Below are positions 1-14,000 of a stretch of DNA of 64,000 nt, piece by piece. The notes beneath the pieces are model-generated. The model did no database searches. It worked only from the letters and a program-made list of their open reading frames with translations, and was not told where the DNA came from. Source of the DNA: Sanderia malayensis (lineage: Eukaryota > Cnidaria > Scyphozoa > Semaeostomeae > Pelagiidae); assembly GCA_013076295.1 (NCBI GenBank), contig RQOL01000616.1, forward strand, positions 5,794,392 through 5,858,391. Reading direction: 5' to 3'. Positions within the stretch are counted from its first letter, which is position 1. Each line of letters opens with the position of its first letter. The position numbers and the translations under genes are program-made.

Positions 1-3000
1 GAGGATGCACGAAAATCGGCTGCGGGCCTGCGTCAGTTGCGAAGGTGAGAACCGCTGATGTTATCAATGCAACGTACGAGTATAATGTGACGTTCAGCGC
101 AGTCACTCCGAACAACATTACGGCGCATGTTCGTCTTGATCAGCTTTCGTCGCATCAGTGTCTTATTGGATATGATGTGAGGTACCGCAGGAAAAACCAG
201 AGTAAGTTGAATATTACGCTTACAATTACGACAATATGCAAGTGTTCAATATAAGCGTGTTTGGCCTTGAGAATAAATTATGACGTAACTATGTGAATGG
301 CTTTAATGCTCTCGCAAACTACTTCAAAGTAATCTGTAAAGTCATAACGTATGAATGAATAGAGTTTTTTCGTGACCTTGGTCTACTGAAAACTGAAGTT
401 ATAAGAAACACATTGTCAGAGCTGCTTGCATTTATTCACTACTTGTTTGATCTTTTTATTTCTTAGCCGCTTGGAGCAAAGTAACAAGATCATTTCTGCA
501 ACGTACAGCATCCATACACGGGTTAGACTCCTTTCAAGTTTACGAATTCACAACAAGGCTTGTTGGTCATAACAGCAGTAGTGATTGGTCTGATTCCATC
601 CAATCAAGAACGCCGGAAGGCATCCCTGGGCCAATAAACAATCTTCAAATACAGTCTCGCAGCAATAGTCGCGCAGCAGTCTCGTGGAGTGCCCCCATGT
701 TGCCTCGTGGTGTTGTACAAGGATACTTTGTCGTTATCCAAGGCAAACGCAGCTATAATCACAACTTCACCTATGATATGCAGAGGTATGTAAATGGTAG
801 CCAAGCAACAAGCATCATAATTAACACTGCCTTTCCTGCTACAGTTTACAGCGTCTGTGTCAAAGCAATAAATAAAAAATACACAGCAGACTGCCAAACT
901 ATTTCAATTATAACTGCTGCCAAGCCTCCACTGCAGCCAAAACAACCAACAGTATTAGAAAGCACCATTATTCACAGTAACGTCCGCATCACATTTCAAC
1001 CAATCACTGATGATTCAAATGGACCAATAACAATGTACCAAGTTATTGTTCTCATTAGACGTCAATCAAATGACAGATTGCCGGGTGATTTTACTAGTAA
1101 ATTGCGCAGCTACAATTCTGCCGTGGCCAATTCTTTACCATTCTACTTGGCCGCGGAGCTCAACGGATCAAGCAGTGGTTTTCTTGTTGGCGACGGTTCA
1201 GTTAAAGGCGGTTTGCTTAATGCACCTTTGGATAGAAGTCTTAATTACACTGTCTTCTTTCGCACGGTGTCCACATGGATTAATCGAACGACTTACAGCA
1301 CCCTTTCGTTTGTTGACATCAACAGATACCCGATAGAAACAAGGCCCGTTTCTCTGCCTGCAAAGCAGCCTGCAACGACCATTGCCCTGAAGCTTCCACT
1401 TTTCAACCGACACGTGAAGTATATTCGTGTTATTGTACAAAAAGTCAACAGGTCTGCGACACACTTTACACACCTGAGTAACCATTATGATGATGATGGA
1501 AGTTTGACTGTTTATACCGTGGCAAAGGACAACGGTTTTAGACGGCCGTACATCACGGCTGAGCTTGGAATTTCCGTTATTGACAACACAGATCAATTTG
1601 TTGTTGGTGACGGAAAAGTAACAAGCAGAGGAAGAAACTATAACAAACGAGACATTGCTACACGACGGTCTGTCACAGCACAGTATTTAAACGGACCACT
1701 GTTGCCAAAGTCGTTATATGTGGTCGCTTTCCGAGCGTATCACAGCGACCTTGTTTACTTCTCGAGTAACTGGAGTGTTCCCATTAGAACATCGCCTCTA
1801 CCATCGACGACTATTGGCTCCAACTCTAATGCTACCCGAGTTGGAATAGTGTTTTTGTACATTATCATAGCATTGATAATATTCATATTGTTAGTGTGCA
1901 TTGTCCTCTACTACGTGAAGCGCAAGAAGACGTTGAAGGCCCGCAATCACACCTTCAGCACGATGGAGCTTATCAGCAACATCAACGGAGCAGGCATCGG
2001 CATTGGCGACGGTGACAACCTGAATTTCACAGATGACGTATTTGAGGCGACCGGGAGCAAGACTGGCTTTGAGTACCCTATTGATTTCTTTCACCCGCCA
2101 GTACCCATCATGCAGTTCGTTGATTACGTTGCGGAGATGCGTGAACGCGATTGCTGCTTCGAGGACGAATTCAACGAACTCGATGAGCATCGCATCACCA
2201 ATGGTATTGTTGGTGGCGATAGCGAGCTGACGCTTGTGGCGAAGCAAAACGCACGTAACGGCGATAAAGCGTCACTTCCTGGCGACAGCTTCAGAGTCGT
2301 GTTGCACAACCGAAAAAGCAACCAATCGAATTACGTGAATGCATCGTTCGTTGACAACTACACGAAGTGGCAGCGCGCGTACATCGCTTCGCAGATGCCG
2401 TTGCAAGCTGGCAATGACTTCAATGAGTTCTGGGATATGTTGTGGCAGAACGAAGTACGTACCGTTCTCGTTTTCAGCCATCCGCTGGACGCTGACAAGG
2501 TGGAAGACACGCCACGTTGGTGGCCATGCTCAAGCAGTGTCACCCATTACGGAGATGTTATGGTTAAACCAGACCGGGCCAATAAAGCTGCGTGTATAGG
2601 CAGGGTTGATGGGGGCTGCAGCACCTTTGGCTTTACGATTCATGTTGCCAAATGCCAGGAAAGAAGCATTCGTTTGTTCCAGTTGAAAACGTGGCCAGAA
2701 CGAGGCGTTCCAGAGTCAATTGACGAGATTTTACGATTCCGAGATCAAGTCAACCAATGGCATGCTGGCAAAGACGGACCAATGGTTGTTCAATGCAGGT
2801 AAGACAAACATCTTAATGCGATATATTTGTTTTATGACTTGCTGACACTGATGATCAGTTTTTCAAGCCACCATTCTTAGTGCTGATGCCATTAAGAAGA
2901 ACCGCAACATGTGCTCATTTTGTTATTCCACGCTGTATCTATTTTGATGACTTTATCTTATGGTATTTGACCATTACTGTTTTATTATGGAAGCATTACT

Positions 3001-4647
3001 GTAGTTATGACCCAAGAATTTTGTTACAGTCGCAGTTGATGAACAATTTCAAATATAGACACAGAGCTGTCCTAACTGCAGCCCTACTCCTTGTTTTAAT
3101 CCTTTACAAGATTTAACTTTCTCAAATTCCTTAGCAGTCTCCCATCCAGTACTGGAAATTCCTTAAGTTTTTGCCTGCCCGAGCACTGACTTGCTTATAA
3201 AGCACTTGCTTATAAAATAAAATGCGTGTATGATACTTGGTCGTTTACCGTAAACATTACATTCCCTGCAGATGAACAGTGAACAATTGCTATTTATGTT
3301 ATAAAGGGTCATCCGAACCTACATTCTCGCCTCAGTATTGGGGAAACTAGTCTAAATTGCTCCTTTATTTAAAGCCCCTGTAAGAAGTGTTCCTATTGTG
3401 TGCCACTCTATCACTGTTCCCTTCAAAGCTTTGTCCCTTAAGTGCCTTCAACATCCCAGATGTTACATGCATTATATATGAGCCCAATCTTTGGATTGTG
3501 TTTTAGAAATGGCTGTGGCAGGACCGGCACATACATTGCACTCGACTCCATACTGAACAACTTAAATCAATCAGTGGACGACATGAAGTCTTCTGTCCAA
3601 CAACACCGCACCGTGGACATATTCAACTTCGTGCGATATTTGAGGACACGCCGAGCGAACATGGTGGAGAACGACAAGCAGTACGAGTTCATCCACGACG
3701 CAATACTCGAAGTATTGACAAAAGTCCATGTGGATATAGAAATTTGCAAGGACAACGCACACAGCGTGCTCGCTGGACTGGCACGAATCGACTCGTTCAC
3801 TGGATGCACCGGATTCACGAAACTATTCAAGCATCTGAACAACAGAATACCGTCAGTATCTGTGAACAACCTCGAGGCGTGCAAAGCTATCAACGATTAC
3901 AAGAATAGGTATCCTGACAAAGTACCACGGGATGCATACCGTGTTCGGTTGCCGGTCCTAGGCGCGACCAGGGCCGACGTTTGCGATTATATTAACGCCT
4001 CATTCGTGACGATTAACGATGAGTGCAGGTTCATTACGACGCAAGCACCATTTGGCATCACTGTCAATGATTTCTGGACGATGGTGAGCTTCAGCAATGC
4101 CGAAGTGATTGTCGTGCTCAACGAGGCTGACGTGCATTTCTCTCCCTACTGGCCGGGAGCCGAATCGGTGACGTCAACGTACGGGAATTTCAAAGTATCA
4201 CTTGAGCTCGAATGCACGCCGTATCCCAGCATTTTCCGTCGTGATTTTATGTTTTCGGAGCTGAGGAGACCCGATGTGCAGAGGGAGTTAAGTCAGTTCC
4301 ACGTGCGCGATTGGGAAGACCACGGCATACCGTCAAATCGGTCGGCAGTTCTCGCACTGTGCAAGCACTTGGCAAGCAATTTCATGACGCGCAACAAAGC
4401 ACCGATCATCGTTCAATGTAGCGATGGGTTCGGAAGAAGTGGTACGTTCTGCGCATGCTTGCAAGTTGTCAAGCAACTGATGACCAAAGGCAATGCCCAC
4501 ATACCCGATCTGGTGCGAGGGCTCAGAAAGAGAAATACGTCATATATCGAGACCGAGGCACAGTTCAAGTTCATTTTTCAGCTTGCTCGCGATTTCCTGG
4601 CATCGAAGAGCAACTCGAGTACTCAAGGAGAACCAATGACCAAATAA
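1..4647 (+). CDS. Receptor-type protein tyrosine phosphatase (FN3 ectodomain, tandem PTP domains), 5' end outside window
   Basis: Three exons are seen: <1-201 (open to the window edge, donor gtaagt at 202), 467-2798 and 3507-4647. Junction phases agree (ACC across the first intron, AGA across the second). The ectodomain has repeated fibronectin-III-like segments with many N-glycosylation sequons. A hydrophobic membrane span at about 1840-1910 is followed by a basic stop-transfer segment (VKRKK). Two PTP domains follow: D1 at about 2070-2798 plus 3507-3720, and D2 at about 3780-4610. Known family role: dephosphorylation of phosphotyrosine at the plasma membrane. Oddities: the D1 WPD loop reads WPE (about 2692) and its P-loop is QCRNGCGRTG instead of HCSAGxGRTG; the D2 loop reads WED (about 4312) and its P-loop is QCSDGFGRSG. 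The catalytic Cys and Arg are kept in both, but the His before Cys is Gln in both, so activity may be weak or scaffolding-like. The stop codon lies inside an AATAAA (4643-4648), a possible polyadenylation signal. Confidence 0.9.
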
Positions 4648-5278
4648 ACTTGATATTTTGCAATATTAATGCTTAAGTGCTGATTTTTGCCGCTGATCTT
4701 TTCGTGCTGGTTTTTTTTTCATTCTTCCGAGCTGGTATTGTAAGATCGTAAAAATGTTGCGAAAGATATTTTGTTCGTAGTTATAGAATCCGTGATTTCA
4801 AATGAGTTATGTTGACTATTTTATTATATACCTATATTACATATTTGATATATTTATTTATTTATTTATGAAATTGACTTATTGCTGAGAAATTTATGTT
4901 TATCATTTATGTCGATTATCGCTTTAGATAATTACAATAAGCCCTTTTATATCATATCATAATAAGCATCTATATTTCATTACCTCCAGATGAAAAACTC
5001 CAAGAATTTGCACAGAGCTTGCAAAGTTACTTCGGATATTCAATTTCACGATCAAAAAAAGCACAAATATTTCAGCAAGGTAAAAGCAAGGGTAAAAATA
5101 TTGCTACTCACACCTCGATTTATACAGCAAAATATATCTAAACTCTCAAAGATGTTGTTATAATTTCATTGTACAAATTCAAAATTGTTCAAATTCTAAG
5201 CCAAGTAAACAGCGGAGATTCAATTGCTGCTGATAATAAAGTTGCAGCAGACTTTATTTAGGGTGAAAGTTGTTTATT
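4648..5278. other. Convergent intergenic spacer
   Basis: A+T-rich spacer between the 3' ends of the phosphatase (+) and the MMAA-like gene (-). No coding signal is seen. TTTATT at 5253-5258 and 5273-5278 would be AATAAA polyadenylation signals for the minus-strand gene. Confidence 0.5.
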
Positions 5279-7172
5279 CTATTCTGAATCTGCAATGAAG
5301 ATGCTCAATAGACTATCCGCTGCCATTCCTGGGGTAATAATTTCATTCACTACTTGCATTTCCTTCACTTTCACAATCTCTTTCACTCTTGGGTGCTTTC
5401 TGAATCTGTCCATGATGTTATCCCGTATGTGATTCCACATCCAAACGCGATATTGATTCTTGCGAGTTTGTTCCAGGTTGCCAGATTCCAGCATTATCGA
5501 GTGATATTCTAACATGGTGTCCCACGCCTTAACCAAACCATCGTTGGCAAGTGATGATATTCTCTGCACCTGTGCGAAGCAAAACATAAGGATTTTTAAG
5601 TAAGCACTTACGCCTCAGCATTACATATTGCGTCAAATAAAATTATTCCTTTTAAATTGTTTGATACCTTTGGGTTCCACAGCGGATGATGCCTGTGCAG
5701 TAATTTCAATGCACTGAGGTATTCTGTTTGGATTTTCCTTGCTGCAGGGACAAGATCGCCATCTGATTTGTTCACTAAAATCAAATCGGCAACCTCAACT
5801 ATGCCCTTCTTGATTCCCTGCAATTCATCACCTCCGGCAGGCGGGATGATCAGAACAAACATGTCTACCATGTCACGGACGGCAAATTCTGACTGCCCAA
5901 CACCCATTGTTTCGACTAGAATGATGTTGTAACCAGTTCCCTCGCAAAGGATGATCGCTTCGTTTGTGCTTCTTGTCACACCCCCTGAAACAAAATAATA
6001 GAAACTTGTGCTTCAAGGTCTGACACACAATCACCCTTTGGAATAAAAAATACCACATTTAATTTCAAACTAAATGCATGGTAGACTCTTGATATAATGG
6101 TCCCCTTCGTATGCCACATTTCCGACTCTCAAACTGCCTCTTGGTTGGTACAGTTTACAAACAATTTAGCTACTCTCTCCTCAGTAACATGCTAAATTGT
6201 GTGCAGTTAACAAGTTACCAAGAGTTATATTAGTTTCCTGGAAAGATTTATTACATCAACACCACAATTCTAATAAATCGGAAGCAGTTAAGTAGCCAAT
6301 AGACCATTACAACTGAAAGTATACTTGCTGTAAACACCCTTCCTGTTAAACCCCCCTTGGTTTAGAAATAGTAAATGGTGCTGAAATTGTGATTATTAAA
6401 CCATGAAAGCTCATAAAATTATTTACCACCTATTTTACACTAAACTTCGGTGGCAATTTACTGAAGTTTACTCAAGAATTTTATCAAGCCCCCCTCTTCA
6501 ATAAACCCCAATCTGCAGTCTTGACAATTAAATAGACCCTCTGGGGCTTAATAGAAGTTTTATGGCACTGGTGTTACAGGCTTCTAGCACTATACATTTG
6601 TCTCGGTATGCATTTATTGACTCACCAAGAGTGCCTGAAGATGGAGATGGTCTTATGTATGCATTGGGGTCTCTTGACAATTCTATCATTCTCGTCCGAT
6701 CACCAAGCAATGAGCCACCGGTCTTCGCAGAAGATGGATCAATTGCAAGAACGGCAACTTTGTTGCCCAGAGATGTTAGATGCTTGCCAAAGTTCTCGAT
6801 GAAAGTACTCTTGCCAGCACCGGGAGGGCCTGTTAATCCAATTCTGAATGTTTCTTTTTTGTTTTTTGGCACTGAGGTGGCAGATGTGGCCCCAGTTCGA
6901 AGCCTTTTCAATGTTCTACTAAGCAGTATCTCTGACATTGATCGTTTGGCTGGTAGAGTTGATTCAACAAGTGTGATTGCGTGAGCCAAAGCAGAACGTT
7001 TTCCGGCTATCATATCATTAAATATTGTGTCCACTGACGACCGGTTATAGCCAGCATACTGATGCAAAGGTGCAGTTTTGACTGCTATGGTTGCTGTTGA
7101 TAGGATTTTTCTGATTTTTAATGCAAATCTTGGCTGTAATGTCACTGCCATGGTTTGGATGCAATGTTTCAC
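5279..7172 (-). CDS. MMAA: MMAA/MeaB-type P-loop GTPase (methylmalonyl-CoA mutase chaperone), mitochondrial
   Basis: Three minus-strand exons: 7172-6626, 5984-5668 and 5569-5279, with matching phases and GT-AG limits; about 384 aa, close to the usual MMAA length of roughly 400. The first ~40 residues are rich in R, K, S and T and low in acids, as in a mitochondrial presequence. The start could be 7172 or the second ATG (7151). Motifs seen: Walker [10 protein letters not shown]; the MeaB signature [28 protein letters not shown] across the first splice; ETMGVGQSE (G3 region); and the G4 motif NKSDGD. Known role: GTP-dependent gatekeeper and repair chaperone that loads adenosylcobalamin onto methylmalonyl-CoA mutase in the matrix. 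It is convergent with the phosphatase gene and divergent from the gene starting at 7684. Confidence 0.93.
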
Positions 7173-7683
7173 ATAAAAAGACCTCAGAATTCAGTGCTGA
7201 ATTTTTTTCTGCAGGTATTTCTCCTAAAATAAGCCTTCCTTGTTGTAAAACTCGAGATTCCAAGAGTCAGTAGATGAACTAGGCCTTTTCCTTTTGTAAT
7301 GGTTTTGGTAGGTACTATTGTGGGGCAATCGATAAACAATGATTTCGACGTGGTGGGGTGTGCTCTTTCTGCTTTATTTTGCTGCCAACTTTAAGCTTTA
7401 CAAAAGCCTGAACATTCTTTTACAAAGCCAAATAATTATCAAAGTGACAAAGAGCCATCAGCTATATCAATAACCATTTACTTCCTGAGTTAATGCCAAA
7501 ATATGGGTGTTATTGAGTTGAGGATGATTGAGGAGTTATGATGAAAGCCTTGGTTCAAAACCATTTCGCCTCGCTTGCATTCAGGCCTACCTCTTTGTGG
7601 GGAGAGACAAGTTGCTGCTGGGCCTACGCTACGCTTTCAATTTCATTTCATTCAAAGTTCTGCAAAATAGTAAATAAATTACA
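7173..7683. promoter_or_regulatory. Divergent intergenic region, probable shared promoter
   Basis: About 510 bp lie between the minus-strand MMAA start and the plus-strand gene at 7684. The head-to-head arrangement suggests a bidirectional promoter. No clear TATA box or other motif is recognised, so this rests on position only. Confidence 0.35.
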
Positions 7684-7972
7684 ATGTCGAAAAGTTCTTC
7701 TGCAGAAAGCCCTTCACAGCAAGAAGTCAAAAGTTACAGCGATGATTTCACTGAAGACACGAACATTCAGGTAATGTATATCATGCGATTAACGTACAAT
7801 TAGTGACTGAAGTAAGAATAATATACTTATAATAGTAATAATAATAATACACAATAATAATATATCTTCGTTGTTACTCCGAAGATACGTTTCTTTTCTG
7901 AGTCTACCTCTGTGTATATCGCTCTGCCAGTGGCATAGAGCACTTTTCCATCCAGCATAGACGAACGAAACG

Positions 7973-8005
<33 letters not shown>

Positions 8006-11000
8006 TTAGATAATAATAATAATAGTAATAATAATTGCTATCATTTTCCGTTATGATGATGTTTATATATTTTACTATATTCTACTGTAGGAAACTTTGG
8101 GGATTTCTTCTGCTAACTACTCCTCAAATTTCACTTCAATTGTAACAGAAAGTGATGACGTATCAACGAGTTTGTCCGAACGATCCAATACAACCAGCTG
8201 CATAGAAGATGAAGAAGATAGTCATTGCTTGAACAATTTTGTTTCAAAGTGCCTGTCAACACTGGAAATCAAAAGTACAGCCGAAAATAGACGCTCCAAA
8301 TCAGCACCTGCCAAAGGTATTTATATGCTGCATGTACCTATGTTTGTAAGTTACGACCGTGAGTACAGACTTCCACATAAATGGGTTTAACAGTTACATT
8401 ACAATTTGTAATTGTTAAACTTATATCAAGGAGAGCACTGGGTGAGTTGCAATCATGACCCACCTGTCTGACTTCTAAATTGTTAGTGCGCATGTAAGTA
8501 AAGAGTCAAAGTTTTGCCAACGATAATTTTCCCGTGCACACATTTTCCGTTACGCAGGTCATAGAATCACTACATTGGAGCCCTGTGCTTTCTCATATTT
8601 TGTAGAAGCAAGAAGTTTGAAGCCATATAATAAGGAGGGCTGACATTCAATTCCATGTCCTCGTGTTTAAAAGCGTTTCCTGGCTCAATTGAATAGCGCA
8701 TAATCTATAGCTCGTGGAATAAATTTTTTATGTCAGGTTAAAAAATGAGTTTACTTATCTTCTTCACATCACATTTCAACAAGAATAGTGATCTTCCACT
8801 CCATGCCATGCAGTGATTTTGCACAGCATTAAACTGTGGAGATCTGAGATTTCTTTGAATGCGGCGCCGTTCTTGTTTGCTGAATGATTTCAATCTTTAC
8901 ATGACCCAACAAAACAATTAGTGCACTTTATAGATTTGTTGTCTTGTTGATCAATCGTTGTCTGGCATTTCGTGCCAACATTTGGAAATGGTACTCTGGC
9001 GAGTTTCGTTATCTTTGCCTCTGATTGTGTGGGCTATGTAGCTATTAATGATGTTCCTCGGTTCGACAAAACGCTGCATGATGCCAATCGTTTTGCGTCA
9101 ACACCGTGAGACGTAATCAAATACACTTAAGTGGAGATATAAAACAAGGCAATCTCAGTTCAACGTTATTCAGAGAGTGATCGAGAGGAGGGCTGTTGCT
9201 GAAGAAAGCATTAGTACTCTGTGTGGGAGGCTATAGCACAGCATAACTGAGAGGAGAAAAGGGTTGAGGAAGACATCGACGAAGAAGGAAGAAATACTAA
9301 ACTGCAAAGCTTCGGAGGTGGTAACAATGGCCGTCGATGAAGAACACGCCGGACAGCAGTCGCTTCTCGATGTTCCAGTGTCAGTGAAGAGCTGTCCGTC
9401 TGATTTGTGGAAGAGAAAGTTGAAGACATTGTTTTACTGCATTGATGCCGATAACAACGGCTATCTGAATCGCCAAGATTGTTCCGTGCTGGCTGAAAAG
9501 TTTCGTACGCATGCTAACATGAGTGAGGAAGATACTGCCGCTTTCGCTGAGAAACTGACGAAATGGTGGGATAGTTCGTTTGAGATAGATAAGTCTTACT
9601 GCTTCGAGGTGAGGATTATTTTCATTTCATTATATTTGTATTATTATTCATGTTATTATGATCATTTTATTCTATGCATGCTAAAATGGGTAGACTACTG
9701 GATGGGTGTGGTGCCGTGGTGCAACTTCAAGCCAGGGCCTCACATTCTGAGCACTTCAAATCAGCTTCCAAAGATCTGCATTCGCTTATAATTAAGGATT
9801 CAATATTCATCAGTTTAAGCTACTTTCGATAATCGACTTAGTTTTTGACTTTAGTTAGATGTGTTTGGCAGCACAACATTTTTCTATTCTAGTTATTGCA
9901 ATTTATAGAGTGCTATCAGCACGTATTCCAACACAGACCTTCTGAATTCAGTCTTCAGACATTCAAACCAGTGTTATTCATAAAACATTCGAGTACCAAG
10001 GTGAATGAAGTTCCAATGATATAAGATTTTCAAGCAGCGAAAAACACCAGAACGTCAAGGGTAGTTGACTTTAGCTGTGTTGAGTACATCACTGGGGAGA
10101 AATTAAACACGAGGCTTTTTTCTGAACCACCGTGACTTTTTTCTGATTTCTAACACAATTTCGCAAGTCGAATTCCCAATGGTTTTCACAATGTCGTCTA
10201 CTTGTTCTGTCTTGTCCTTGTGTTGGCAAGGTATTGGTATTTTAATGCCAGCTTTTCTATAGAAATCCACAAAATAGCCTTAGATCAAACATTATCAATC
10301 TTTTTACCACAAAATGTTGATTAAGCAAGAACATGTTATTCATATAAACAAGATCAAGTGCCTAAGATCAGCTGGACCGATCTTTACCGATCTGTCCGAA
10401 AGTTCTGCCGAAATCAAACCGATCAATTCACGGGAGAATAGGCAAAGTGAGATCTCGAAACACTGAATAAATTGAGACTTCTTTTTCTCTGAATCCGTCG
10501 GAACACGGCATTCGATGCTTGCAGTTGTGCTTTGATGTGTTCCAAATGTAGACTCACTACATTGCGTCCCTGTGCCTCACTCGTTTTGCTCGCTCGGTTG
10601 TGTTGAGCGAGTTGCGAGCGAGGTACTGGGCCGTAATGTAATGGGTCTATTTCAAACGTAGTATTTGAACTAGAGCCCAGACCTTTACTTATTCTACTTC
10701 ATGTTTATTTGAAGGCACGTTTTCTTGAAGGAGTTCTATGTTATTGACGTTTATAGTTTCACGGTCGTCTCTTCTTAATACGGTAGCCCACCGTATCTTG
10801 ACAAGCTTCAAGAATATTTTTAACCAAGTTCCTCCCGTTCTTCGATCGTGTTGAGATATCACTCAAAATCCATGATATCAAAATCAAACCTTTTTTGTTC
10901 TTAAATATGTAGCGAACTGCAAGGAGTGCGATGTTGTTTGAATGCTTGCTATAGATTAATTCTACCACCCCCCGGAAACTTCCATTTGTCGCTTTAGATG

Positions 11001-14000
11001 CTCTTGGATTGTTTGTCATGGACGGGGTGTGACAACTGCTCGGTTATACGTACGTCATGCTAACAGCTTTCTTTTTTCCACTTGCAGGAGTTTCTTGAGA
11101 AACGTATTGCGCTATTGGGCGATCCCAGCTCGAAAGAAGACGCTTTGGTGCACTACAAGCCCAACCTCGAGATGATGTTCAAAGCGATCGACTTGAACAG
11201 CGATGGCATCATATCGCTACCGGAGTGGAAGATCTACTACAAAGCTATGGGAATACAGGACGAAAACGAGGCTGAGTCGTCCTTCAAAATTGTCGACGTC
11301 AATGGGGATGGAAATATGAGCCTGGATGAGTACATTGCAGGCGCCTTTGACTTTATGTACAGCCAAGAAGATTCCATTTACAAGAATTTCCTAGGCCCGC
11401 TCAAAGAATTGTAGGACTGGCTTGGATCACGTCAAAGATAAATTCGAGAACTCTACATGTGATTAAAGACCGGACATTTATTATTTAAATATTATCGCCA
11501 TCTTTTAGATTAACGCAGGTCCACGTCAGCACAATTCAATTGTATTTTTCACGATAGTATATACTCGCTATTTTGTTTCTTTCCATGTACACGCTTTTTT
11601 TTATAAGGAACCGGTTTATAAGGAGCCTACATGTAGAAGGTAAAAAACTTAAGGAACTTTTTAATTTTGAATATATTTATATTTCCGCACAATTTGCAAT
11701 TAGGAAGCCGGTTCCATTGATTTTCAGTCAAACCGGCCATGCTCATGGGGCCACTTAAAAGAATCCACATGAGAAATTTATCTTTTCACAAGTTTATAGC
11801 AAAACGTTGAATGTGAATGCTTTTCTTGCGTCTGTACTAATTATTGTCCACTAAATGCGAACTTAAAATTAAGGAACTTTTAGAACTACAAAGTGGTCAA
11901 AAGAAATCTCAAAATAAGGAACTTAAAGAACTAGGCCCTGAGCTAGGTTCCTTATAAAGAGAAACGTGTATACCAATCAGGTTATTTCTTCGTAGCTTAC
12001 TTTAAATAGAAGTTAAGATGGTGGTGTGTCCAATATATGCGTGTTTCGCAACTTCCAATGTGAATTGTATTCTCTCCAATTTATGGACTAATTCACGTTT
12101 ATCATATGAAGTTAAGATAATTGCATTTTTTCCAAAGTAGCAAAAATAACAATTGCATTTCCTTTTATACTTTGTAGTAAATCACAATTTTATTCGTGCA
12201 AAGTAGAACTTAATCTGGCGAGTAAACTTACTTTCTCGTAGAATCTTTTTTAACTTATTGGATTTGTACCAATTTGAATTTAAAAACCTTCTTGAATGCT
12301 TGATGTTACACGCTATTCATTATTGCAAGACTGTTATAAGTGCAAGAGAATGACTGGGTTTCACCTTGGCAAGCAAATGTTTACAACTGGCTCATGCGGT
12401 GGCGGGCACCTGGGAGGTCGATGATTTTGTCCGTTATAGAGAGGTGTTCGTTGTTTACAGAATACGTTTGCAATTTGCAAAGGGCAAAACCTATTTACGC
12501 ACATTTTTTATAAGAAACCGACCCCTAAGATAACCAAAAACATTAAGAACCTGTGGTACTACTTTCCGTAAAGTTTAAGAAACCTTGTCACCTGGTACAA
12601 CAGGCAAATGGGGCAGTTTTGATTGTATTTTCAAGACGGCACTGATGATTATTTTAAATACGAAGACTTAAATGGAATTGACATGTTTCTTTGGTATGAT
12701 TAGAACATTTGCTAGGCATTTTAGAAGGTTTTTTGTTTTGTTACTGTTATTTCCATTGAATTGTGATGTCCCTTTGCATTTCCTACCTTACTTCCAAAGT
12801 TTAAGAAACTTTTAAGAAACTGTTGGTACTAAAGTGGCCATAAAATTTAAGAAACTGATCACTATTTTGGAGCTTAGTTTCTTATAAAAGAGTGCATGTA
12901 TACGTTGTGTACAGGTTTTCGTTGTAGTATGGAAGTATCCGTTAACAGGTATTTTACTGTAGCTACTTTTGAAAACCAAAGCTAATCAGCTTCATTTCTA
13001 ATTTTCTAGTCTCACCTGCTGAGATATGGTATTGCAACGAGAAGCTGGCGTATCTGAGAGCAGAAAAAATTCACAGAAGAAGTGAAGGTCCAAAGACAAA
13101 TAACGATAATTCAAACATCAAAGCTAGCACTGGAGCAAAGAGCCGTGTAGATAGTAAGCAGAAAAATGCTGGTAGGATGCTTGCACAGGCTCTGTTTTGG
13201 CAATTTTTTGTTTTAATTTTGCATCGTGAAAAGACTGTTTAGTTTTCCATGGCAAATATGACCAGTAATTAATTTTCTCATTTGATTAATAGAAGTCCCC
13301 AAAGCATTTGGTTTGAAGATCGAGGAATTGAAGATAAAGAGCTTGATAGCACATTTGGAAAAGGTGATAATTGAAATTAATTTTTGATGTCGTTGCTTTG
13401 AGCGAAAGTTTTGGGAGGTTGGGTTAACTCTAAAAGGGGGAACGGGGAATCAGAGAACGGGGAACGATTAGTAGAGAAAAGGGGGAGTATGACGTCACTG
13501 CAAGAGTTGAGCTATTTGAACTTCCCGGGTGCTTGAAAGAGAATATCTCTAATTATTATTTATGTCTTTAATATATTTAATTTTATATGTTTTTAATTAT
13601 ATATAGAAACTTGTTATAAGATGTATAGTAGACAACTCGCAATTCGTGACTTATCATATCTCAAGTTTTGGCTTGTTTTGTTAGTGTACCAAGTATTTCA
13701 TTGTTGGCACATGACTCTCAAGTTTAATACAATTGCATAATAATTATTATAATAGATCGATTCGTTACATGTGATTAAAGACCGAACATTTATTTAAAGA
13801 TTATCGCCATCTTTTAGATTAACGCAGGTCCACGTCAACATTCTGTTTCGCATTGCCGAAATTGCAGGTATCATTGCTAATCATTGTTACCTCTTTTTGC
13901 TTGTTTCTATGATTAAGCTTGTTGCATGGGGTGGGATTAATACTGGTCTTCGAATCTTATCTTAGCTATTAGGTTTTCATGATTTTATTTCTTAATTTTA

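Noticed and set aside
1891..2481. Minus-strand frames under the phosphatase exon
   Set aside because: They are shadows of the long plus-strand coding exon with recognisable PTP motifs.
6562..6984. Plus-strand frame of 140 codons
   Set aside because: Antisense shadow of the first MMAA exon, which has clear GTPase motifs on the minus strand.
9211..9429. Minus-strand Ser/Leu-rich frame of 72 codons
   Set aside because: Antisense of the EF-hand first exon and its 5' UTR; no independent support.
13486..13500. CRE-like TGACGTCA near 13491
   Set aside because: Single eight-base match in an intron, without other promoter features; expected by chance in 64 kb.
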